Of a DNA stretch of 64,000 bases, positions 47,528 through 56,380 are shown piece after piece. The DNA is taken from positions 1-64,000 of the forward strand of contig JBGCGC010000035.1 in assembly GCA_045110475.1 (NCBI GenBank), written 5' to 3'. The first letter of the stretch is position 1. Each line of letters opens with the position of its first letter. A program made the position numbers and the translations under genes. Source of the DNA: Granulosicoccus sp045110475 (GTDB lineage Bacteria > Pseudomonadota > Gammaproteobacteria > Granulosicoccales > Granulosicoccaceae). The notes beneath the pieces are model-generated. The model ran no database searches. It was given only the letters and a program-made list of their open reading frames with translations, and had not been told where the DNA came from.

Positions 47528-48571
47528 CTACCGGATAACCGTATTCACACGCAACTCAAGTGCATCAAGCTCGCTTTGCTGACTGGGAGTCAGAGGCATG
47601 GATCTAAGCGCCTGAATTGTGGCTCGTTGCACCCTCTTCGATTTAGTCTCACTCCTCAAGGTTGCAAAGAGCCGTTCGATGACAACCGGTGTATCGGTAT
47701 CATGTCCCAGTAACGAATACGCAGCAGACGCACGAACGTGTTCTGAATGGTCATTCAGTCCAGCCACCAGCGTGTCAGTGTATCGACCATCCTGACTCCA
47801 GCGCGAAAGGATATCAAGACTTATGCTGCGTACGCCTTCATCCTCATGACTTGTGAGCCAGGCAACCTGATCTGACAAATAGGCCCTGCTCTGCTCGTCG
47901 ACATCGCCAGGACGCGCAAGAGCCGTTAAGGACTCAACCAGTATTCCGGGCTCAACCTCCGTTGCCAGCATACCCGACACAATATCGCGCGCCTCGGCGT
48001 TACCCGGCTGAATTTCCTGCAAAAGCGTCATACCCAGACTGCGAGCATCATTATCGCCGGAAAAGATCAGCTCACTGGCTAACAGGATCATCTGCTCGCC
48101 ACCAACCTCACCCAGCACTCGTGCCATCTGAAGTTTCGTATCCTGATCAGTCTCCTGCCTGAATCTGTCGACAAGCTGCTGTAGAAGAGCGGGATGGGTT
48201 TTCAGTTGTCTGACAAGTAGCAGAAACTGCTCGTCGCTGAGTGGTTTATCCCAGACGGGTAGCTGCGTTACAAGCAATGCTGGCGAAGCGGTTGGTGCGT
48301 TCGTTGACGTGTTCGCCGCTGAGTCGCGGTCACTGGCAATGATAGAAGGCTCACTTTGCACCGGATCGCGTACCGCGAAGGGTGAAGAGATGTTTGCGGT
48401 GGCTTCATCAGTAACCGACGCTTTGTCAGTATTGACAATAACATCGTCTATCTGTGATGAGCCCTGATTGCCAGACATCCACCAAAGGGTGAATGTCGCG
48501 ACAATGGCAAGCAGCGCCAGAGCGACGGCTGGCTTCTTCACGATGGTTGATATTTGCGCTAGATCATTCAT
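47528..48571 (-). CDS. Membrane-anchored HEAT-repeat protein
   Basis: 347 residues. One N-terminal helix (PAVALALLAIVATFTLWWMS) places the rest in the periplasm. A Ser/Thr/Asp-rich linker (35-100) leads to alpha-helical repeats (about 115-345) with the HEAT pattern (TKLQMARVLGEVGGEQMILLA, EGVRSISLDILSRW, EHVRASAAYSLLGHD). Such solenoids usually hold protein partners. It lies 48 bp after the lipoprotein gene and 23 bp before the GAF-HlyD gene, which suggests a scaffold in the same envelope complex (inference). Confidence 0.78.
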   Translation of the reverse strand: MNDLAQISTIVKKPAVALALLAIVATFTLWWMSGNQGSSQIDDVIVNTDKASVTDEATANISSPFAVRDPVQSEPSIIASDRDSAANTSTNAPTASPALLVTQLPVWDKPLSDEQFLLLVRQLKTHPALLQQLVDRFRQETDQDTKLQMARVLGEVGGEQMILLASELIFSGDNDARSLGMTLLQEIQPGNAEARDIVSGMLATEVEPGILVESLTALARPGDVDEQSRAYLSDQVAWLTSHEDEGVRSISLDILSRWSQDGRYTDTLVAGLNDHSEHVRASAAYSLLGHDTDTPVVIERLFATLRSETKSKRVQRATIQALRSMPLTPSQQSELDALELRVNTVIR

Positions 48572-48619
48572 GCCAGCAGAGGCATCGTCTTCGCGATGCC
48601 TCTGCGTGCTGTCGTCGAT

Positions 48620-49582
48620 TTAATCGAGCTGGCCGCCCGGTGGATCGATGGAAAACGGAGCCGTTTGCGCTGTATTCGGTGCATTTTTAGCCAAACTCCA
48701 GCCACCTTCTGTATTGGTTTGCGTGTCGGCATTGAACACAATGGTTTGATAGAACAAAGGAGTACCTGCGCACCGACCTTCGCTAAAACCATATGAGTCC
48801 TGCACATCGGCCGAGCCATTTTCCTGTTGCTGACCTTGCTCCAGCAATTCCAGTGAGTCCTGCAACGCACCCCAGGTCTGCGGACCGACTTCACCGTCAG
48901 CCACCAGACCAGCACCAAAGCTATCGCTGTCCTGAAATGCCACTACAGCAGCTTCAGAGTTCGGACCATAGATGCCGTCAGCAAATGCCGTATAAGTCTG
49001 TCCATCCGTACCACCAAATCCTGCGCAGAAAACAGCGCGCTGAATACCGGCCGCATACAGGCTGGTTGCGAACTGGCCATCGCCTGCGCCGTCGACCCTG
49101 TTAATCAGGCAGTTGTTGCCCCAGTCAGCGTCTGACGAATTATTATCCGTGCCAACCGTATCGCCGCCGCAGGGGTTGGCTGCAGAGACATCTGTAAAGA
49201 CAACCGGGTCCACCTCTGGCTCTCCAGTAAGATCATCAAGATTATCTCCATTGAGATCAACGAACGGGTCCAGCACATCTTCAATGCCGTCCCCATCAGC
49301 ATCAGAATCATCCTTGTTGGCGATCATGTCACCGTCAAGATCCTGCGCTCCGATGATGTCATCAAACCCGTCGCCATCAAGATCAACATTGTCGTCATCG
49401 ACATCGAGAATTCCGTCTTCGTCAGCGTCCGGACCTTCTCCTCTGGGAAATCCATCACCGTCAGAATCTACCGGGGCGGAATCTCCACTACTACCACCAC
49501 AGGCAACCAGGGTTGTCGTCAAGGCCGCAAGAGCCAGATATCGGCCGGAACATCTGCCTGCATGCATCAGAAGCTTAACCAT
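48620..49582 (-). CDS. Lipoprotein with thrombospondin-type-3 calcium repeats and peptidoglycan-binding-like domain
   Basis: 320 residues from the ATG at 49582, which follows GGAGACAAA; the frame runs to 49642 but without a ribosome site. Signal peptide with lipobox LVACG. Residues about 35-130 are Asp-rich TSP3-like loops (DSDGDGFPRG, DLDGDGFDD, DADGDGIEDVLDP) that normally bind calcium. Residues about 165-255 contain two half-motifs of a PG_binding_1-like fold (ADGIYGPNSEAAVVAFQ, LVADGEVGPQTWGAL). It would bridge outer membrane and cell wall. It is the first gene of the four-gene cluster down to 43477. Confidence 0.8.
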   Translation of the reverse strand: MVKLLMHAGRCSGRYLALAALTTTLVACGGSSGDSAPVDSDGDGFPRGEGPDADEDGILDVDDDNVDLDGDGFDDIIGAQDLDGDMIANKDDSDADGDGIEDVLDPFVDLNGDNLDDLTGEPEVDPVVFTDVSAANPCGGDTVGTDNNSSDADWGNNCLINRVDGAGDGQFATSLYAAGIQRAVFCAGFGGTDGQTYTAFADGIYGPNSEAAVVAFQDSDSFGAGLVADGEVGPQTWGALQDSLELLEQGQQQENGSADVQDSYGFSEGRCAGTPLFYQTIVFNADTQTNTEGGWSLAKNAPNTAQTAPFSIDPPGGQLD

Positions 49583-49662
49583 TTTGTCTCCAGATTCTAG
49601 AACTAGGTGAGTGTCTGACGGTATTAGCTTGCCACAGGCCATGAATCTGCAAGGTCAAAGCA

Positions 49663-49682
49663 CAATCGTGGTGTCACGATTG
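49663..49682 (-). terminator. Hairpin between the che cluster and the lipoprotein cluster
   Basis: CAATCGTG and CACGATTG form a perfect 8-bp stem with a 4-nt loop. On the minus strand it lies about 165 bases past the cheX stop and is followed by TGCTTTG, a weak T-run. It could end the che transcript; otherwise it may be an operator for the lipoprotein gene at 49582. Confidence 0.4.
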
Positions 49683-49844
49683 CTCTACCGTCAGAGCCTA
49701 GTCTAGTCGATCTCGGGACTCGATCGCTACCTCAGACGTCAATTGAGGTCAGCAGATCTGCACTTATAGTACATTAATAGGCAATATATTGACGTTAACA
49801 GCCCAACTACTCTGGAAACACAGGTAAGTACGGGCACAACACTA

Positions 49845-50297
49845 TCAAGCGGCCTGCTGCGCTCCCGCAGAATCCTCGGTGACTGCAACGGCCAACGGTA
49901 ATCCTTCGCAACTGAAATTGATCCATTCGTGATCCACGTCATCAGCGCTGTCGCTGTTGATGATTGTGGGAAGGGACAGGTCACAAGTCTCCGGTAGCAA
50001 GCATTTTACGGTACCCCCCAACATATTAGTCAGTTCGGTTAGCGTGTCTGAACGGTCCATGTCCGTCGCATCATCTGAATGACAATTGAACATCACACCT
50101 GCGGCGTGTGATAAAAACTTCTCGCTAGCGCGAACCGTCACCACGCCCTGCCACGCGCCGCTAATAGAGATTTGGGAAATCAGATAATCGCTCAGTGTCA
50201 GCTCAACAGCCTCACCTTCGCTGATGGGTAACTCAAGAACAGTCATCCAGACTACCTCAACAATCTCAGTTAATTCCTCTTCGCTTATGACACTCAT
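49845..50297 (-). CDS. cheX: CheX-like chemotaxis phosphatase-family protein
   Basis: 150 residues, acidic and soluble. The conserved helix DTLTELTNMLGGTVKCLLPE has the E-x2-N-x2-G-G arrangement of the CheC/CheX/FliY phosphatase fold, and LPTIINSD follows as usual. CheX dephosphorylates CheY-P. It is the last gene of the run cheY-cheB-cheR-cheX, 14 bp after cheR. Enterobacterial CheZ is absent here, so CheX may supply signal termination (inference). Confidence 0.78.
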   Translation of the reverse strand: MSVISEEELTEIVEVVWMTVLELPISEGEAVELTLSDYLISQISISGAWQGVVTVRASEKFLSHAAGVMFNCHSDDATDMDRSDTLTELTNMLGGTVKCLLPETCDLSLPTIINSDSADDVDHEWINFSCEGLPLAVAVTEDSAGAQQAA

Positions 50298-50311
50298 GTT
50301 TGTTGCTCCAC

Positions 50312-51124
50312 TCAGGCGATTTTGTAGTAGTGACTACGATCAGTTGTGACCCGCTGATAATCTGTATCCAGATTGAGGGTCGTCTCAGACAGTCCCAGAA
50401 ACAGACACCCGCCAGGTTTGAGAATCTTCCCCGTATTTTGAAGAATTCTTGCTTTTACATCCGGATCGAAATAGATCAACACGTTACGCAGGAAAATAAT
50501 GTCCATATTGGGCAGACCACGCCAGTCGCGAATCAGATTGAGTTGTTCGAAGGTCACCATGTCACGCAGCTTTGGACTCACCTCCCACGATAGTCCCTGC
50601 TGTTGAAAATACTTGGCAAGCAACTGCATGGGTAAGCCACGGTTAACTTCCAGACGGTTGTAACGTCCGGTGGATGCCTTGGCCAGCACTTCTTCAGAAA
50701 TGTCTGTTCCCTTAATGGCAACTCTTGAAACAAGCTGCGGGCAATACTCATGAATGGCCATCGCAATCGTATACGGCTCTTGTCCGGTTGAACAAGCAGC
50801 ACACCAGATATTGATTGAATCAGAGTGTGATTTCGCGATGACAGGCAAGACGTCTTTGCATAAGGTTTCAAATGGGTGTGAATCACGGAAAAATGATGTT
50901 TCATTGGTTGTCATCGCTTCCACCACTCGTTCTGCCAAAGTGGCATCCCGACCACCACGCAATCCCGCGAGCAAGTCTGGTAAACCTGTGTAATCGGTTT
51001 TGCGTGCCAAAGAGGTTAAACGCGATTCCACAAGATATTTCATATCTGCGTCAAGGGCGATTGCTGATTCTTTGTAAACCAGATCACGCACGAAATCGAA
51101 GTCCGAATTGCTGATCTCGCTCAT
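50312..51124 (-). CDS. cheR: Chemoreceptor methyltransferase CheR
   Basis: 270 residues from the ATG at 51124, whose ATGA overlaps the cheB stop; the ATG at 51130 would add two residues. The N-terminal helical domain has FVRDLVYKESAIALDADMKYLVESRL. The SAM-binding domain has TTNETSFFRDSHPF, NIWCAACSTGQEPYTIAM and IIFLRNVLIYFD. It adds methyl groups to receptor glutamates. No receptor gene lies in the window, so its target is elsewhere. Confidence 0.95.
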   Translation of the reverse strand: MSEISNSDFDFVRDLVYKESAIALDADMKYLVESRLTSLARKTDYTGLPDLLAGLRGGRDATLAERVVEAMTTNETSFFRDSHPFETLCKDVLPVIAKSHSDSINIWCAACSTGQEPYTIAMAIHEYCPQLVSRVAIKGTDISEEVLAKASTGRYNRLEVNRGLPMQLLAKYFQQQGLSWEVSPKLRDMVTFEQLNLIRDWRGLPNMDIIFLRNVLIYFDPDVKARILQNTGKILKPGGCLFLGLSETTLNLDTDYQRVTTDRSHYYKIA

Positions 51125-52281
51125 GCGCACCCTCCTGAAGTAGTGTTGTGTTTGTGTGTATCTGAATTAGCTGCTGCATGAGTGTTCAGTCGTGATACTC
51201 GTCTGACTCGGGCAATTACCGCCTCTGCCATTCTGTCCAGCGCAACCTCCTCCTGTGCGAGACCCGCCATGGCGACCAGCTTGGGCATTCCCCATACAAT
51301 AGACGTCGCTTTGTCCTGAACGATTATGGGGCAGTTGGCAGCTGATAGCGCCTCGCAACCTTTGAGCCCGTCAGCTCCCATCCCCGTGAGAATCACGCCC
51401 AAGCATCTATCGCCGAATATCGACGGAATGGATCGGAACAGAGGATCGACCGAAGGCCGACAGGAGTTCTCAGGTTCGTCCTTGTTCAGATTAACAATAA
51501 CATCAGTACCAATACGATCCAGCGTCATGTGATAGCCGCCCGGTGCGATATAAACCGTCCCACCACGAATCTTGTCACCTATTTGCGCCTCGACCACTTT
51601 CAACAAACTGGCAGCATCAAGACGTCTGGCAAGCTTCCCAGTAAACTCCGCCGGCATATGCTGAACGATCACAATAGGCACGCCAAAATCCGCAGGTAAT
51701 GCCGACAAGAGTTTAGCCAGGGCATCAGGGCCACCTGTGGATACACCAATGGCCACGATATCTATTCCGCTGACATTCGATGGCGGTACCGTTGCAGTTC
51801 TTGCAGAGCGTTTCGGCGTAAACTCCGCCTGCATCTTGTTAGTCGTCTGTGCAACAGGTGTCCGGGTAACTTCGACATTACAAAGAGCCTCAATCTTGGG
51901 CACTAGATCACGGGTGAGACCAGCGCGAATAGAATTAATACCATCCACCGAGCTTGGCTTTTCCGCATACTCACTTGCACCCAATGCCAGAGCATCCAAC
52001 GTTGCATCTGACCCCTCTGAAGTAAGAGAACTCACCATAACTGTTTTGACCGAAGGCCACTGCTTGCGTAATTGGATCAAAGTCTGAATACCATCCATCT
52101 CAGGCATGAGAATATCGAGTGTCACCAGATCAGGCTTCGCCCGCTGCATCATGTTCAGGGCGACCCTGCCGTTTGAGGCAACGCCAACGACTTCCAATCC
52201 GTCTTGCGCATCAACTACATCTGACAATATCCGCTGATACAGACAGGAATCATCAACCACAAGGATTCGCTTATTAATCAT
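51121..52281 (-). CDS. cheB: Chemotaxis methylesterase CheB (first copy)
   Basis: 386 residues from the ATG at 52281 (MINKRILVVDDSCLYQ), one base past the cheY stop. REC domain with Asp in LVTLDILMPEMDG. After a linker the esterase domain has AIGVSTGGPDALAKL (Ser), IVQHMPAEFTGKLARRLD (His) and VILTGMGADGLKGCEA (Asp), a complete triad. It removes methyl groups or deamidates receptors. A second CheB is encoded at 56381. Confidence 0.95.
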   Translation of the reverse strand: MINKRILVVDDSCLYQRILSDVVDAQDGLEVVGVASNGRVALNMMQRAKPDLVTLDILMPEMDGIQTLIQLRKQWPSVKTVMVSSLTSEGSDATLDALALGASEYAEKPSSVDGINSIRAGLTRDLVPKIEALCNVEVTRTPVAQTTNKMQAEFTPKRSARTATVPPSNVSGIDIVAIGVSTGGPDALAKLLSALPADFGVPIVIVQHMPAEFTGKLARRLDAASLLKVVEAQIGDKIRGGTVYIAPGGYHMTLDRIGTDVIVNLNKDEPENSCRPSVDPLFRSIPSIFGDRCLGVILTGMGADGLKGCEALSAANCPIIVQDKATSIVWGMPKLVAMAGLAQEEVALDRMAEAVIARVRRVSRLNTHAAANSDTHKHNTTSGGCA

Positions 52282-52282
52282 C

Positions 52283-52669
52283 TCAAGCAGCAACAAGACC
52301 CAGAAGTCTGAGCTTTTCGATGATTACATCATCAGTAAACGGCTTCATCACATACTCATTGGCACCAGCAGCCATGGCTTTGACTACTCGTGACATTTCG
52401 GTTTCGGTCGTGACCATCATCAACCAGATATCCGCGTTGGATTTATCAGCCCGGACCGCCTTGACAAACTCATAGCCGTTCATTTCCGGCATGTTCCAGT
52501 CAACTAGACAGATGGAAATATCATCATTCTCGGCGAGACGTTCCAGCCCCTCCAGACCATGAGCAGCTTCGGATGTCTTGAAATCCAGCTTATGAAGTAT
52601 GCGTTTCAAGATCGCCCGCATAGCACGAGAGTCATCGATGATGAGTGCATGTACCTGAGCTTGTGGCAT
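52283..52669 (-). CDS. cheY: CheY-type single-domain response regulator
   Basis: 128 residues. IIDDSRAMRAILKRIL gives the acidic pair, CLVDWNMPEMNGYEF the phospho-acceptor Asp, MMVTTETEMSRV the Thr switch, and NEYVMKPFTDDVI the Lys. It is the output regulator of the CheA pathway, acting on a flagellar motor or another effector. It starts 77 bp after cheW, so it may have its own promoter. Confidence 0.92.
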   Translation of the reverse strand: MPQAQVHALIIDDSRAMRAILKRILHKLDFKTSEAAHGLEGLERLAENDDISICLVDWNMPEMNGYEFVKAVRADKSNADIWLMMVTTETEMSRVVKAMAAGANEYVMKPFTDDVIIEKLRLLGLVAA

Positions 52670-52746
52670 AACGTATTCCTGAGGTTATTCTAGTGTCAGG
52701 GATGCTCGACCTTGGTCGCAACCCGTTGTGTTCGGTGATTGCCTGG

Positions 52747-53208
52747 TCAAGCAGCTTTATCAGCTCTGTTAAGTACATCCGCACTCACCAGCTTATCGAT
52801 TGCCATGGTCAGCAACAAAGTACCTTCAAGCTTGTAGGCCCGTTGTATAAGCTCACGTGCCATACCACTGAGATTATCGGGTGGGGACTCAAAACTGCCG
52901 TCGGTAAGCTCAAGTACATCGCCGATACGATCTGCAAGCAAACTAAAAGCGCCAACAGGTGTACGAACGACAATATTCATGGGGTCCTCATCGTCGGCAC
53001 GATCAGGTAACTCAAGTAATCTTCTCAGATCGACCGCTGTAACGATCTGCCCACGCAAGTTAATAAGGCCTTTGACAACTTCAGGCGCAAGTGCAACCGG
53101 CGTAATCTCCTGAAACCGGATAATCTCCTGCACCTGCTCCACCTCAATACCAAAGTAGTAATTCTCAAGATAGAAGGTGCAGTACTTTTGCAACATAGGC
53201 TGACTCAT
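52747..53208 (-). CDS. cheW: Coupling protein CheW
   Basis: 153 residues of one CheW domain (CTFYLENYYFGIEVEQVQEII, VVKGLINLRGQIVTAVDLRRLL, GAFSLLADRIGDVLEL). It links receptors to CheA. Its ATG overlaps the cheA stop (ATGA at 53205-53208), so it is translationally coupled to cheA. Confidence 0.94.
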   Translation of the reverse strand: MSQPMLQKYCTFYLENYYFGIEVEQVQEIIRFQEITPVALAPEVVKGLINLRGQIVTAVDLRRLLELPDRADDEDPMNIVVRTPVGAFSLLADRIGDVLELTDGSFESPPDNLSGMARELIQRAYKLEGTLLLTMAIDKLVSADVLNRADKAA

Positions 53209-55967
53209 GCTACTTCTCCCAGCTCATTGATGAGATCCTGAGTACTGGCGACAAATGAGGTAACGTCAAACAGCTCGGTAACCTGACCATGAATCGCTGC
53301 TGTGCCAAGCACACCAGAACGACTTGCCTTGCCGCGCACCTCCAGCACTTCATCAACAACATCAATTATTTCTTTGACAACAAGACCAACCTGCCGACCT
53401 TCTTCACCAAAGACCACCACCTGAATAAGCTCACTCTCCTCCTCCTCGGCACTGTAACCAGAACGGCGCTCGTGAAGAAAACTGGATAACTCGACCAGCG
53501 GTAGTATCTGACCACGATATTGCACAACCTGAATTTCCCCTGCCATCTCGGTTTGACTGAGCTCGAACTGTTCAAGTCGCGCGACCCGACTCAGTGGTAT
53601 AGCCAGCTTACCTTCGGCCGCCGTGCGAACCAGCAACAGGGTCTCACTCTGACCAGCCAGTTCAGCGCTGTCAGCAACACCGAGAGCTGCAGAACTTTCA
53701 ATCTTGTCGCCCATCACTCTCGCACGATGACCGATACCCTGAGTATCCAGAATCAGGGCGACTCGACCATCACCCATGATGGTCGCACCTGCAAATACCG
53801 GGATCGACTTCAGCGCTTCTGCCAGTGGCTTGACAACAATTTCCTGAGTATCGTTGATTTGATCAACAACCAGCCCAAAGCGACACTTCTCAGCCTGCAA
53901 CACGACAATATTCAATGCACCGGGTTCCCTATTGCCAAGCATGAGCTCCTTCTGCAAATAGACCAACGGCAACAACTGCCCTCGCAGACGATGAACGGGG
54001 CACCCATGAATATACTCAATGGCGTTCACCTGCTCTTCTTCGTCGATTCTGATGAGCTCAATGAGATTCACCTGAGGAATCGCAAATCGCTGACCACCCG
54101 TAGAGACAATCAACGCCGGCACAATCGCAAGCGTCAGTGGTACACGAATCTTGAACGTCGTACCTCGACCGACCTCAGTATCAAGATCTATGGCACCACT
54201 GATTTTCTCGATATTGGTTTTAACAACATCCATTCCGACACCACGGCCGGATATGTTAGTCACCTGCTCTGCCGTTGAAAGACCCGGCAGAAAAATCATC
54301 TTGCAGATCTCCTGATCTGACATCTTGGCAGCCTGCTCACTAGTCACCACCCCGTTTTCGATCGCCTTCTTTTTGATCTTGTCTGCCGGAATACCGCCCC
54401 CGTCATCCGAAATTTCGATGTGAACTTGCCCTCCCTCATGGAATGCCCGTAGCAACAATACCCCTTCGGCAGATTTACCCGCCGCAGTACGCTGCTCTGG
54501 TGTCTCTATCCCGTGATCCACAGAATTTCTGACAAGGTGAGTAATTGGGTCTTTCATCGCCTCAATCAGAGACTTATCCAGTTCTGTCGATTTACCTTCC
54601 ATCTCGACGCGTATCTGCTTGCCACAGGCACGCGATAAGTCCCGAACAACGCGAGGTAACTTGGCCCACACACTGTGTATTGGCTGCATACGTGTCTGCA
54701 TGACACCTTCCTGCAGTTCACTGGTAATGAGATTCAAACGTTGAGCTGCAGCAACTACCTGAGTGTTCTCATGCATCCCAACATATTCAACTATCTGGTT
54801 TCTGGCCAAAACCAGTTCGCCCACCAGATTCATCAATGAATCCAGAACGGGTACATCCACTCGTATGGATGCTTCAACCACCGCTGCCGGAGGAGGAGCC
54901 TCTTTCGTTTTGACCTTTGTATTGGAAACATCGGCCGCACCCGTCTGTGAAACATTTGCTGCAAGCACATCTACGTCTGTGGTAGCCACTTGCGGAGCCT
55001 GGGCATCACTACGCTCAGCATTCGGCTTTGGCGCAGAACCACGTACTGCGTGCAAGGAATCTGTTGATTTTAATGAGCCGTTATCCTTAAGTTCACTCAA
55101 AAGATCAATCAATTGTTTGTAGCGCTTGGTTCCATCATGTCCTTGTGAGCTGATTTCGTGCAACATTGCACGCACTGCATCGACCATGGCAAGCAATCCT
55201 GTGGCGATCTGCTCATTCATACTGAATTCACCATCACGCAGCTTGACTAACAGGTTCTCACCGATATGGGTCACCTTCTCCAACTTGTCAAAACCAAAGA
55301 AGCCACAGGTACCCTTGATCGTGTGCATCGATCTGAAAATGGATGACAGCAGGTCCCTATTATCTGGCCGCTCCTCGAGTTCGATAAGTTCGCTGTCCAC
55401 TCTATCAAGGTTCTCAAAACTCTCCTGCAGAAAGTCTTTGAGGACATCCTTCATCTCTTCATCGAGTTCAGGAACTACCGGCACTTCAGTGATGTCATCG
55501 TCATCATCTTCGAGTTCAGCAGACACCTTCTCAGAATTTGATTCAGCCGCGTCCAGTGACACGGTGTCAGTTGATGATTCATCTACGCTACTGGTACCGT
55601 TGACCTGAGCTTCCAACCTGTCTATGAGTGATTGATAATCGCCACCATCACCGCCGGTGGCCGCTATCATGTCTAGCTGCTCTCTAACGACGTCAACCAT
55701 TTCCAGCAAGAGACTTGCCTTGTTTTCGTCCAGTTCAAAATCCTTGTTGCGAAGCTTATCGAGCAGGTTCTCACCCATATGGGTAACCTTCTCAAGCGTT
55801 GCAAACCCCAGAAACCCACTCGTGCCTTTCACCGTATGGATTGTCCTGAAAACATTAGCTAGCGTTGCCGAATCACTGGGATCCTGCTCCAGCGCAATAA
55901 AGTCCAGATCCAGTTGATCCAGACCTTCACGACTCTCAGACAAAAATTCCTGGAGAATATCAACCAT
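53205..55967 (-). CDS. cheA: Chemotaxis histidine kinase CheA with two Hpt domains and two CheW-like domains
   Basis: 920 residues from the ATG at 55967, preceded by GGGAAAG; a TTG at 55994 is less likely. Two tandem Hpt domains are close copies: His44 in RTIHTVKGTSGFLGF and His215 in RSMHTIKGTCGFFGF. An acidic linker follows, then the dimerisation region, HATPase (EAMKDPITHLVRNSVDHGIE, DDGGGIPADKIKKKA, GRGVGMDVVKTNIEKISG) and two CheW-like regulatory domains (PALIVSTGGQRFAIPQVNLI and LLLVRTAAEGKLAIPLSRV). No typical P2 domain is seen. Two Hpt sites suggest more than one acceptor, such as CheY and the two CheBs. Confidence 0.95.
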   Translation of the reverse strand: MVDILQEFLSESREGLDQLDLDFIALEQDPSDSATLANVFRTIHTVKGTSGFLGFATLEKVTHMGENLLDKLRNKDFELDENKASLLLEMVDVVREQLDMIAATGGDGGDYQSLIDRLEAQVNGTSSVDESSTDTVSLDAAESNSEKVSAELEDDDDDITEVPVVPELDEEMKDVLKDFLQESFENLDRVDSELIELEERPDNRDLLSSIFRSMHTIKGTCGFFGFDKLEKVTHIGENLLVKLRDGEFSMNEQIATGLLAMVDAVRAMLHEISSQGHDGTKRYKQLIDLLSELKDNGSLKSTDSLHAVRGSAPKPNAERSDAQAPQVATTDVDVLAANVSQTGAADVSNTKVKTKEAPPPAAVVEASIRVDVPVLDSLMNLVGELVLARNQIVEYVGMHENTQVVAAAQRLNLITSELQEGVMQTRMQPIHSVWAKLPRVVRDLSRACGKQIRVEMEGKSTELDKSLIEAMKDPITHLVRNSVDHGIETPEQRTAAGKSAEGVLLLRAFHEGGQVHIEISDDGGGIPADKIKKKAIENGVVTSEQAAKMSDQEICKMIFLPGLSTAEQVTNISGRGVGMDVVKTNIEKISGAIDLDTEVGRGTTFKIRVPLTLAIVPALIVSTGGQRFAIPQVNLIELIRIDEEEQVNAIEYIHGCPVHRLRGQLLPLVYLQKELMLGNREPGALNIVVLQAEKCRFGLVVDQINDTQEIVVKPLAEALKSIPVFAGATIMGDGRVALILDTQGIGHRARVMGDKIESSAALGVADSAELAGQSETLLLVRTAAEGKLAIPLSRVARLEQFELSQTEMAGEIQVVQYRGQILPLVELSSFLHERRSGYSAEEEESELIQVVVFGEEGRQVGLVVKEIIDVVDEVLEVRGKASRSGVLGTAAIHGQVTELFDVTSFVASTQDLINELGEVA

Positions 55968-56380
55968 TGTGTGCTTTCCCGGTAAGAAATCCAAAATACA
56001 ATGAACTCAGCGTTTCAAGATCACTGTCACAACAAACGCTCTCGCGTATCCAGCTATCGACCCTTAAACAGGGCACTGAATATACAAACACAACGGAAGC
56101 GTTATTTTCACAGGGGTCTGATTCATAGCGCCCACAAAGGCGTATCAGACCGAAAGGTGCACACCGAGACAAGAAAAAGAGTACGGACAGGACACGCCAT
56201 GACATCGGAAAATAACCAACGACGGCACATACAAATGTTGAAAAGATGTCGACCAGTGGCAAACGGATCTGCAGCAAACGCTCAGAGCAACAAAGACATA
56301 TCCATTGAAGGAAGGTGGCAGTGCACCTTCATTATACGGGCTAGGAATTTTCGAGCCTGACAAATTACCCGATATCAGAA
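55968..56380. other. Region between second cheB and cheA, 413 bp
   Basis: No supported gene; short frames here have no coding character. It should hold the cheA promoter. The main structure is the stem at 56115-56151. I saw no FliA-type (TAAA-N15-GCCGATAA) promoter on the minus strand, so there is no sign of flagellar co-regulation. Confidence 0.5.
56115..56151 (-). promoter_or_regulatory. Inverted repeat in the cheA leader region
   Basis: GGTCTGAT (56115-56122) pairs perfectly with ATCAGACC (56144-56151), with a short inner CGCC/GGCG stem. It lies about 150 bases upstream of the cheA ATG and has no T-run, so an operator or leader stem is more likely than a terminator. Confidence 0.4.
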
